Assembly (NCBI GenBank): GCA_005786775.1
Contig: SYDD01000112.1
Location: 1 to 8,391 of the forward strand
Reading direction: 5' to 3'
DNA from: Opitutaceae bacterium
GTDB lineage: Bacteria; Verrucomicrobiota; Verrucomicrobiia; Opitutales; Opitutaceae
Length of the DNA stretch: 8,391 nucleotides
The notes under the pieces were generated by a model. The model was given only the letters and a program-made list of their open reading frames with translations, did no database searches and was not told the DNA's origin. Within the stretch, counting starts at the first letter, position 1; the number at the start of each line of letters is the position of its first letter. The position numbers and the translations under genes were made by a program. Below are positions 1 to 5,621 of the stretch, one piece after another.

Positions 1-1056
1 GGCGCGCGCGATGGTGCCCGGGCCGAAGGCCACCGAGGGGATGCCCGCGGCGGAGAGGACGTTCGCATCGCAGAACCAGGCCGCGCGCGCCCAACCGGCG
101 CCGGCCCGCCGCAGCGCCCGCGCCCACGGGTCGGTGCGGGGCGTCACGAACGCCGGCCCCTCGCGGTGGATCCGGACGCGCGTCCGCGGGGCGTGGCGGC
201 GGCAAAGTTCCCGCACCAGACCGAGCGCCTCCGCCGCGGGCAGGCCCGGATGCAGACGCAGGTCGAGTCCGAGGCGGCAGCGATCCGGCACGATGTTGAG
301 GTCCCGGCCGCCCTGGAACACCCCGAGGTTGAGGCTGGCCGGGCCGAGGACCGGGTGGCGGCGGGCGAGGAACGCGGGCGCCAGCTCGTCGCGCAGCGCG
401 GTCGCAAGCGGCAGGGCGCGGTAGACCGCGTTGTCGCCCCGCCAAGGCTGGGCCCCGTGGCAGGCGCGGCCGGGCGTTTCCAGCCAGAGGCGCAGGATGC
501 CCTTCGCGGCGTGCACGACCCGCAGGGAGGTCGGCTCGAGCGCGACCCCGAAATCAGCCCCAAAACCGGACCGGACCAGCGCCGCGGCACCCGCGCTCCC
601 CTCTTCCTCGCCCGCCGTGGCAGCGACAATCCAGCGCACATCGGACCCGCCCCGACCTGGTCCGCCCTTCGTCCAACGCCGCAGCGCCCAGAGCAGGGCG
701 GCTGTCGGTCCCTTGGTGTCGCAGGCGCCGCGGCCGTGCAGGCGACCAGCGCGGGTCGTGAGGCGGAAGGGGGGGACGGTCATCCCGGCGACGCCGACGG
801 TATCGAGGTGCGGCGCGAAGACGACTGTGGCACGGGCCCGGCGGGCAGGTTCGAAAACGCCGATCACGTTGGGCCGGCCAGGGGCGAGCTCGCGGATTTG
901 TACGTCGGCGCCCAACTGGCGCAGGTGATCGGCCATCCAGGCCCCGAAGCGGGCCTCGCCCGGCTCGCTGCCGCCCGGGTCACCGCCGGGATTCACGCTG
1001 GGAACAGCGACCATCTCGGCGAGCAACGCGGGGAGGGAAGCAGGAGGGCGAGACAT
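1..1056 (-). CDS. M20-family metallo-deacylase/peptidase (ArgE/DapE-like), 3' end cut by window edge
   Basis: Predicted cytoplasmic dinuclear-metal hydrolase that removes an acyl or amino-acid group through an amide bond, as ArgE, DapE and carboxypeptidase G2 do. The 352 visible residues carry the M20 signature in order: APHLDTVG (metal His83, catalytic Asp85), GRGACDTKGP (bridging Asp113), AGEEEGSAG (catalytic Glu150, metal Glu151), a metal-ligand acid in VALEPT (Glu174), and the lid/dimerisation domain with GRACHGAQPWRGDNA (His200) and DLNIVPD (251-257). The frame is open to base 1 and stops at GPGTIARA, just before the place where the family has its last metal-binding His, so only a short C-terminus is missing. 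I chose ATG at 1056; a GTG at 1065 is possible, and neither has a Shine-Dalgarno. The gene diverges from the epimerase gene and may share its control. Substrate cannot be told: N-acetylornithine, succinyl-diaminopimelate or another N-acyl compound are all possible. Family assignment is secure. Confidence 0.93.
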   Translation of the reverse strand, partial: MSRPPASLPALLAEMVAVPSVNPGGDPGGSEPGEARFGAWMADHLRQLGADVQIRELAPGRPNVIGVFEPARRARATVVFAPHLDTVGVAGMTVPPFRLTTRAGRLHGRGACDTKGPTAALLWALRRWTKGGPGRGGSDVRWIVAATAGEEEGSAGAAALVRSGFGADFGVALEPTSLRVVHAAKGILRLWLETPGRACHGAQPWRGDNAVYRALPLATALRDELAPAFLARRHPVLGPASLNLGVFQGGRDLNIVPDRCRLGLDLRLHPGLPAAEALGLVRELCRRHAPRTRVRIHREGPAFVTPRTDPWARALRRAGAGWARAAWFCDANVLSAAGIPSVAFGPGTIARA

Positions 1057-1122
1057 CGGCCGCACGCTGCGGGAAAATTTGCCCTTGTGCGACGCCGAAC
1101 GCGGGGCCGAGTCTCGCCGGCG
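1057..1122. promoter_or_regulatory. Divergent intergenic region with AT-core near-palindrome
   Basis: This 66-bp gap separates two divergent start codons, so promoters for both the M20 gene and the epimerase operon should lie in or near it. The only AT-rich patch is at 1074-1080, inside a 14-bp near-palindrome, GGGAAAATTTGCCC at 1071-1084, that matches its own reverse complement at 12 of 14 positions. It could be a -10 region or an operator for a dimeric regulator serving both genes. No clear -35/-10 pair or Shine-Dalgarno is visible. The site is seen in sequence; its role is inferred. Confidence 0.35.
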
Positions 1123-2160
1123 ATGTCCCACGCGCCCGAGCTGCCCTGCGCCCCGGAGGACGCCGATGCCTTCCTCGGGGCGCCGGCGCCGGAGCTCGCG
1201 GGCGTGCTCGCCGGGGTGCCGGGGCGGGTGCTCGTCCTCGGGGCCGGGGGCAAGATGGGCCTCCACCTGGGCCTGCTGCTGCAGGGAGCGCTGCGCCCGC
1301 TGGGCCGCGGGGCGGAACTCCTCGCGGTGTCGCGGTTCACCACCCTGCGCGACGGGGCGGACTTCGCCCGCCACGGGATCGCGACGCACGCGGCCGACCT
1401 CTCCGATCCGGCGGCGGTAGCGGCCCTGCCGGACGCGGGCGCCGTGTTTTTCCTAGCCGGGGTCAAGTTCGGCACCGCCGCCGCACCCGAGCTGCTGCAC
1501 CGGATGAACGTCGAGGTCCCGCGGCTGGTCGCGGCCCGCTTCGCCGGTTCCCGCATCGTCGCCTTCTCCACCGGCTGCGTCTACCCGTTCGTGACCCCGG
1601 AATCCGGCGGCGCGACCGAGGCGACACCGCCCGCGCCACCCGGCGACTACGCGCGCTCGTGCCTCGGACGGGAGGAGGCTTTCGCCGAGGGCGCGCGCCG
1701 CCACGGCACATCGGTTACGCTCTTAAGGCTCAACTATGCCGTGGAGTTCCGCTACGGGGTTTTGGCCGATATCGCGGGACGCGTCCTACGGGAGGAGCCG
1801 GTGGACGTTACCACCGGGTACGTGAACGTGATCTGGCAACGGGACGCGCTCGTGCACACGGTGCGCGCGCTGGAGGTGGCCGCGGCGCCGGCTGTGCCGC
1901 TCAACGTCACCGGACCCGGCGTCCTGCGGGTGCGGGACCTCGCGCGGGACTTTGGGCGCCTGCTGGGGCGGGAGGTCCGCCTGCGGGGCGCGGAGGCTCC
2001 GACGGCGTGGCTCAACGACGCCAGCGCGGCGCACCGGCGCTTCGGCCCCCCTCCGACGGACCTGCCCACGATGCAACGGTGGGTGGCGGCGTGGCTCCTG
2101 CAGGGCGGCGGCTCCTGGGGCAAGCCGACCGGCTTCGAGCGCCGCGACGGCCGGTTCTGA
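1123..2160 (+). CDS. NAD(P)-dependent epimerase/dehydratase (extended SDR family) with Cys at the catalytic Lys position
   Basis: A 345-residue Rossmann-fold protein of the extended SDR (NAD-dependent epimerase/dehydratase) class, expected to bind NAD(P) and oxidise, reduce or epimerise a sugar-like substrate in the cytoplasm. The N-terminal part has RVLVLGAGGKMG (35-46) for dinucleotide binding, a DLSDPAAVAAL segment (92-102) typical of the acidic turn after strand 3, FFLAGVKFG (109-117), and FSTGCVYP (148-155) carrying the catalytic Ser/Thr. The catalytic Tyr is Tyr176 in GDYARSCLGREEAF, but the usual YxxxK lysine is Cys180. The C-terminal half (LRLNYAVEFRYGV, 201-213; YVNVIWQRDAL, 233-243) fits the substrate domain of this class. 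The frame is open far upstream; ATG 1123 was chosen because it lies about 35 residues before the first Rossmann strand and leaves an intergenic gap from the divergent gene. It is followed after 49 bp by the DapA-like gene. The exact reaction is unknown. Confidence 0.85.
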   Translation: MSHAPELPCAPEDADAFLGAPAPELAGVLAGVPGRVLVLGAGGKMGLHLGLLLQGALRPLGRGAELLAVSRFTTLRDGADFARHGIATHAADLSDPAAVAALPDAGAVFFLAGVKFGTAAAPELLHRMNVEVPRLVAARFAGSRIVAFSTGCVYPFVTPESGGATEATPPAPPGDYARSCLGREEAFAEGARRHGTSVTLLRLNYAVEFRYGVLADIAGRVLREEPVDVTTGYVNVIWQRDALVHTVRALEVAAAPAVPLNVTGPGVLRVRDLARDFGRLLGREVRLRGAEAPTAWLNDASAAHRRFGPPPTDLPTMQRWVAAWLLQGGGSWGKPTGFERRDGRF

Positions 2161-2209
2161 GGCGCCACGGACGCTCGCTCGCAGACGGCTCCTCCACCAA
2201 TTTGGCCCG

Positions 2210-3253
2210 ATGAACGCCGCCCTCCGCGCCCACCTTCTAGCCGGCCAGGTGATCCCCGCTCTGCCGCTCGCACTCAACCGGCAGCGGCGGTGGGATGAGG
2301 TGCGGCAGCGCGCGGTGATTCGATATTACATCGATGCGGGGGCGGGTGGCCTCGCGGTAGGCGTGCACTCGACGCAGTTCGCGATCCGCGATCCGGGGAT
2401 CGGACTGCACGAGCCCGTGCTGGCCTTGGCGCGGGAAACGGTGCACGCGTGGCGCGGCGCGAACCCGCGGCGGCCGTTCGTCCTCATCGCGGGCGTGTGC
2501 GGCCGCACGCCACAGGCGCAACGCGAGGCCGCCCTCGCGGCGCGGCTCGGTTACCACGCGGGGCTGCTCAGCCTCGGCGCGTGGGCGGCGGACGACGAGC
2601 GTGCCATCCTGCGGCACTGCCGGGAGGTGGCGCGCGAGCTGCCGCTCGTCGGCTTCTACCTGCAACCCGCCGTGGGCGGGCGCGTGCTGAGCTACCGTTT
2701 CTGGCGGGACTTCGCGGAGATCCCCGGCCTCGTCGCGGTCAAGATCGCCCCGTTTCACCGCTACCGGACCCTGGACGTCGTGCGGGCGGTGCTCGAGGCG
2801 GGCCGGGACGACGTGGCGCTCTACACCGGGAACGACGACAACATCCTCGCGGACCTCCTCACCCCGTTCACCTTCGGCGGGCGGACGCGCCACATCACCG
2901 GCGGGCTGCTCGGGCAGTGGGGCGTGTGGACCGAGCGCGCCGTCGCGCTGCTGGACGAGGTGCGGCGAGTGCGCGGCCGAACACGGCTCGACGCCCGCTG
3001 GCTGGAGCGGAACGCGGCGCTGACCGACGCGAACGCGGCAGTCTTCGACGCGGCGCACGACTTTGCGGGCTGCCTGCCGGGCATCCACGAGATCCTGCGG
3101 CGGCAGGGCCTGTTCGCGACCACCGCGTGCCTTGACCCGCAGGAGCGCCTCTCGCCCGGCCAAGCGCGCGAGCTCGACCGCGTGACCGCTGCCTACCCTT
3201 GGCTGGTCGACGACGCCTTTGTGGCCCGGAATCTTTCCCGCTGGCTCGGTTGA
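2210..3253 (+). CDS. Dihydrodipicolinate synthase (DapA/NAL superfamily)-like lyase, not a true DapA
   Basis: A 347-residue TIM-barrel protein of the DapA/N-acetylneuraminate lyase superfamily, class I aldolases and dehydratases that form a Schiff base with a keto acid such as pyruvate. The Schiff-base lysine is Lys178 in LVAVKIAP, and the proton-relay Tyr is Tyr150 in VGFYLQPAVGG. A following ALYTGNDDNIL segment (203-213) matches the family's glycine/acid turn after the barrel strand. However, the TTGE-type loop is replaced by GVHSTQF (51-57), and the position of the carboxylate-binding Arg of DapA is Val155. It is also longer than the usual roughly 290-300 residues, with an extended C-terminal helical part (about 255-347). 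It is therefore probably not the lysine-pathway enzyme but acts on another keto acid or sugar acid, as other superfamily members do (KDG aldolase, hydroxyproline-pathway lyases). It lies within a tight rightward gene run. The ATG is preceded by a C/T-rich stretch without a Shine-Dalgarno. Confidence 0.88.
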   Translation: MNAALRAHLLAGQVIPALPLALNRQRRWDEVRQRAVIRYYIDAGAGGLAVGVHSTQFAIRDPGIGLHEPVLALARETVHAWRGANPRRPFVLIAGVCGRTPQAQREAALAARLGYHAGLLSLGAWAADDERAILRHCREVARELPLVGFYLQPAVGGRVLSYRFWRDFAEIPGLVAVKIAPFHRYRTLDVVRAVLEAGRDDVALYTGNDDNILADLLTPFTFGGRTRHITGGLLGQWGVWTERAVALLDEVRRVRGRTRLDARWLERNAALTDANAAVFDAAHDFAGCLPGIHEILRRQGLFATTACLDPQERLSPGQARELDRVTAAYPWLVDDAFVARNLSRWLG

Positions 3254-3291
3254 CCCGCCGCGGCCCCGCGCCCACAACCCTACCCTCCCCG

Positions 3292-4272
3292 ATGAACCTC
3301 CGCCCCCTCACCTCCCTGCTCGCCCTGTTTTCGCTCCTCGGCCTGAAGGCCCGCGCCGCCGACCTGCGCGTGGGCCTCATCGGCCTGGACACGTCGCACG
3401 TCATCGCCTTCACCAAGACGCTCAACGACCCCAAGGCCAAGGACCACGTGCCCGGCGCGCGCGTCGTGGCCGTGTTCAAGGGGGGCAGCCCGGACATCCC
3501 CTCCAGCGCGAACCGCGTCGAGGGCTTCACCCGCGACCTGCTGAAGTACCCCGAGATCAAGCTGTACGACACCGTGGCTGAACTGGTGAAGAATGTGGAC
3601 GCGGTGATGATCGAGAGCGTGGACGGCCGCCCGCACCTGAAGTACGCGCAGGAGGTCCTGCCTTCGGGAAAACCGACCTTCATCGACAAGCCGGTGGGCG
3701 GATCCCTGCGCGACTCGATCGCGATCTACGCCTTGGCCAAGAAGCACAACACGCCCGTCTTCAGCTCCTCCTCGCTACGCCAAGCCGTGCAGGCGGCGCT
3801 CAAGGACGTGAAGTACGGGGAGCTGCGCGGCGCGACCACCTTCGGTCCCTGCGACATCGAGCCGACGCACCCGGACCTGTACTGGTACGGCATCCACGCC
3901 TGCGAGATGCTCTACACCGTGATGGGCACGGGCTGCGTGACCGTCCAGCGGACCCACACCAAGAACGTGGACGTCGTCACCGGCGTCTGGGCGGACGGGC
4001 GCGTGGGCACGGTGCGGGGCAACCGCGCCACCAAGGGGGCCTACGGGCTGACCGTCTTCGGCTCGACGAACGTGGTGAGCCCCGAGATCAAGACCGGTTA
4101 CGCGCCGCTGCTGCGCGACGTGGTGAAGTTTTTCCAGACGCGGGTCCCGCCGGTGTCGGCCGAGGAGACGCTGGAGCTGATGGCGTTCATGGAGGCGGCG
4201 GACGAGAGCAAGCGGCGCGGCGGCGCGCCGGTGAAGGTCGCCGACGTGGTCGCGGCGAACCAGCCCCGCTGA
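3292..4272 (+). CDS. Exported Gfo/Idh/MocA-type oxidoreductase-like protein
   Basis: A 326-residue protein with a Sec-type signal peptide: short basic start (NLRP), hydrophobic core at 6-18, and a likely AxA cleavage site at about 20-22 (KARAAD). The mature part looks like the Gfo/Idh/MocA family, which normally oxidises sugars or inositols with NAD(P). Residues DLRVGLIGLDTSH (24-36) occupy the place of the nucleotide-binding loop, FIDKPVGGS (130-138) corresponds to the family's EKP motif with catalytic Lys133, and DLYWYGIHACEML (195-207) supplies the conserved His202. The GxGxxG motif is changed to G31-L-D33-T-S-H36, so ordinary NAD(P) binding is doubtful. Export to the periplasm, where free NAD is scarce, suggests a tightly held cofactor as in glucose-fructose oxidoreductase, or a role other than redox. 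There is no twin arginine. It sits 38 bp after the DapA-like gene and 96 bp before the isomerase. The start is fixed by the signal peptide. Confidence 0.85.
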   Translation: MNLRPLTSLLALFSLLGLKARAADLRVGLIGLDTSHVIAFTKTLNDPKAKDHVPGARVVAVFKGGSPDIPSSANRVEGFTRDLLKYPEIKLYDTVAELVKNVDAVMIESVDGRPHLKYAQEVLPSGKPTFIDKPVGGSLRDSIAIYALAKKHNTPVFSSSSLRQAVQAALKDVKYGELRGATTFGPCDIEPTHPDLYWYGIHACEMLYTVMGTGCVTVQRTHTKNVDVVTGVWADGRVGTVRGNRATKGAYGLTVFGSTNVVSPEIKTGYAPLLRDVVKFFQTRVPPVSAEETLELMAFMEAADESKRRGGAPVKVADVVAANQPR

Positions 4273-4292
4273 GCGCCGCGGCGGGACGGCGC
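4273..4292 (+). other. Small hairpin after the Gfo/Idh/MocA-type gene
   Basis: GCGCCG (4273-4278) and CGGCGC (4287-4292) form a perfect 6-bp stem with an 8-base loop directly after the stop codon. No T-run follows, so it is at best a weak pause or RNA-stabilising structure; such stems are common by chance at this GC content. Confidence 0.2.
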
Positions 4293-4368
4293 CGGGCGGA
4301 TTTCGCTTGGTCGCGCCCGCTCGGCTCCGTTAGCCCTCCACCCCTCCATCGCCTTTCCTCATCCAGCC

Positions 4369-5256
4369 ATGAATTTCCCCGCCCGCTTCACCGTCATCTC
4401 CGACGAGATCTCGCAGGATCTCCCGGACCTCGTCCGTTTCGCCAAGGAGTTCGCCCTGCCCGGCTACGAGCTCCGCAGCATGTTCGGGCGGGCCTTCAAG
4501 GACCTCACGCCGGCGGACATCGCCGAGGTGAAGCGCGTGGCGCAGGCGGAAGGTTGGCGGATCTTCGGCTGCTCGTCGCCGGTCTTCAAATGCGACCTCG
4601 ACGACGCCCCGGCGGTGCGGGCGCACGTCGAGGAGTTCCGGCGCACCCTCGGGGTGGCCCACGAGCTGGGCTGCGACCTGATCCGCGTGTTCACCTTCCT
4701 GCGCCGCTCGGCGGCGGAGAACGCGGCCGCCGTGCCGCGCATCGTCGAGCACCTCGGCGCGCTGGCGGCCGCCGCCAAGGGCACCTCCGTCCGGATCGGG
4801 GTGGAGAACGAGGCCTCGTGCATCATCGGCACCGGCCTGGAGGCGGCGGAAATCCTCCGGCACCTGCCCGACCCGCGCTTCGGGATCGTCTGGGACCCCT
4901 GCAACGTCCTCTACACGCCCGGCTCGCCGGCGGACGCCACCGCGGGGTTCGCCGCGCTGCGCGGGCGGATCCACCACATCCACGTGAAGGACGCGCGCCG
5001 CGTGATCCCGAAGCCCGGCGGCCATCCGGCGGTCGCCGCGCCCGTGGGCCTGGGCCACGTGGGCTGGACGGCGCACCTCGCGGAGATCGCGCGCAGCGGC
5101 TACGACGGGCGCTTCTCGCTGGAGACGCATTGGCGCGTGATCCCGATCGCGGAGGCGGACCTGCATCTGCCGGCCGGCTACGGCTTCTCGCGCGGCGGCG
5201 AGGAGGCATCGCGCATCTGCCTGCACAACCTCCGCGAGATCCTGCCGGCGGCCTGA
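4369..5256 (+). CDS. Sugar phosphate isomerase/epimerase-like TIM-barrel protein (AP endonuclease family 2 fold)
   Basis: A 295-residue xylose-isomerase-like TIM barrel, the fold shared by hydroxypyruvate isomerase, tagatose 3-epimerase, inosose dehydratase and endonuclease IV. It probably isomerises or epimerises a keto sugar or sugar acid with a divalent metal, in the cytoplasm (no signal peptide). Segments matching barrel strands appear in order: FTVISDEISQDL (7-18), RIFGCSSPVF (64-73), CDLIRVFTFLRR (102-113), RIGVENEAS (142-150), FGIVWDPCN (171-179), IHHIHVKDA (201-209) and GRFSLETHWR (247-256). Likely metal ligands are Glu146, Asp176, a His at 203 or 205, and Glu252. Length is normal for the family. 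The ATG follows a long C/T-rich leader (about 4334-4368) with no Shine-Dalgarno. It is the last gene of the rightward run, and its stop codon touches the inverted-repeat element that follows. Fold assignment is strong; the substrate is unknown. Confidence 0.9.
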   Translation: MNFPARFTVISDEISQDLPDLVRFAKEFALPGYELRSMFGRAFKDLTPADIAEVKRVAQAEGWRIFGCSSPVFKCDLDDAPAVRAHVEEFRRTLGVAHELGCDLIRVFTFLRRSAAENAAAVPRIVEHLGALAAAAKGTSVRIGVENEASCIIGTGLEAAEILRHLPDPRFGIVWDPCNVLYTPGSPADATAGFAALRGRIHHIHVKDARRVIPKPGGHPAVAAPVGLGHVGWTAHLAEIARSGYDGRFSLETHWRVIPIAEADLHLPAGYGFSRGGEEASRICLHNLREILPAA

Positions 5257-5421
5257 AGCCGGACTCACGCAGTTGGAGGCGGAGCAGCGGGGTCAGATGG
5301 CGAGCACAGTTCAGAGGCGAAAGACCGAGGCATACCCAGAGGGTATGGCGACGGGAGAGAGCCACTGAAAGGTGCCGGCAGGTCACTTCGATGCGACCTG
5401 ATCAACTGCATGAGTCCGGCT
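5257..5421. repeat. 165-bp element bounded by 18-bp inverted repeats (candidate MITE/REP-like or structured RNA element)
   Basis: AGCCGGACTCACGCAGTT (5257-5274) is repeated inverted as AACTGCATGAGTCCGGCT (5404-5421), 17 of 18 positions pairing. Beyond a small interruption the arms continue outward as GCGGCCT (5248-5254) and AGGCCGC (5423-5429). The interior has a perfect 7-bp hairpin (CATACCC 5331-5337, loop AGA, GGGTATG 5341-5347) and a 6-bp hairpin (CAGGTC 5379-5384, GACCTG 5395-5400), plus several GAGGC words. A 23-codon ORF with ATG at 5297 and TGA at 5366-5368 is preceded by GGGG at 5289-5292, 4 bases before the ATG. The interior is visibly less G+C-rich than the flanking genes. The element begins at the base after the isomerase stop codon. 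It may be a non-autonomous transposable element, a REP-type unit or the remnant of a larger mobile element such as a group II intron or IS. No transposase is present, and copy number cannot be seen from one window. Confidence 0.6.
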
Positions 5422-5621
5422 GAGGCCGCGGCCGCGGAGCGGGAGCAGTAACGGCCAATTCAGGCCCTGAACCATGGAGGGGCCCGGGGCCGATGGGATC
5501 TCCGGACCACCATCGGTAAAGGTCCCCGGGCTCACGCCCCCGACCCAGGGAATCCGGCCGTGCCCGGGAAACCTGCCCCGGGGAACGGGCGCGAGCGGCT
5601 GCCGGCCACGTCTGGCGCGGG
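5422..5621. other. Gene-free, palindrome-rich spacer
   Basis: No convincing gene is seen here. The stretch holds several self-complementary words: CCGCGGCCGCGG near 5426-5437, TTCAGGCCCTGAA at 5459-5471, and the long bulged hairpin at 5480-5533 listed separately. The 60-codon ORF at 5474-5656 runs into the antisense of the hydrolase gene and has Pro/Gly/Arg-rich composition typical of chance ORFs in GC-rich DNA. Confidence 0.5.
5480..5533. terminator. Long bulged hairpin downstream of the hydrolase gene (possible terminator)
   Basis: GCCCGGGG-CCGATGG (5482-5496) pairs with CCATCGG (5510-5516) and, after a 7-base bulge (TAAAGGT, 5517-5523), with CCCCGGGC (5524-5531). That gives 15 Watson-Crick pairs, extended outward by one G-T and one G-C pair. 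The 13-base loop contains TCCGGA. An alternative pairing of GGACC (5504-5508) with GGTCC (5521-5525) is also possible. It lies about 90 bp beyond the stop of the leftward hydrolase gene and about 60 bp beyond the inverted-repeat element. There is no T-run on either strand, so a terminator role is only a guess. Confidence 0.35.

Noticed and set aside
166..1122. In-frame upstream extension of the epimerase ORF and other plus-strand ORFs over the M20 gene
   Set aside because: The minus strand here shows all M20 motifs; the plus-strand reading is low-complexity and merely lacks stops.
2210..3253. True lysine-pathway dapA
   Set aside because: The TTGE loop and carboxylate-binding Arg are missing, and the gene sits with sugar-type enzymes, not lysine genes.
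2237..3277. 346-codon ORF on the minus strand opposite the DapA-like gene
   Set aside because: Its product is Arg/Pro/Val-rich without family motifs, and the opposite strand carries clear superfamily motifs. Long antisense ORFs are expected in DNA with extreme third-position GC.
4330..5268. 312-codon minus-strand ORF opposite the isomerase
   Set aside because: It mirrors the real gene, has an Arg/Gly/Asp-rich composition, and shows no recognisable domain.
5257..5421. Integron attC site
   Set aside because: The arms do not carry RYYYAAC at the left and GTTRRRY at the right in the required orientation, and no integrase or cassette array is present.
5257..5421. Retron msr-msd with flanking a1/a2 repeats
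   Set aside because: The long inverted arms are suggestive, but no reverse transcriptase gene is adjacent on either side.
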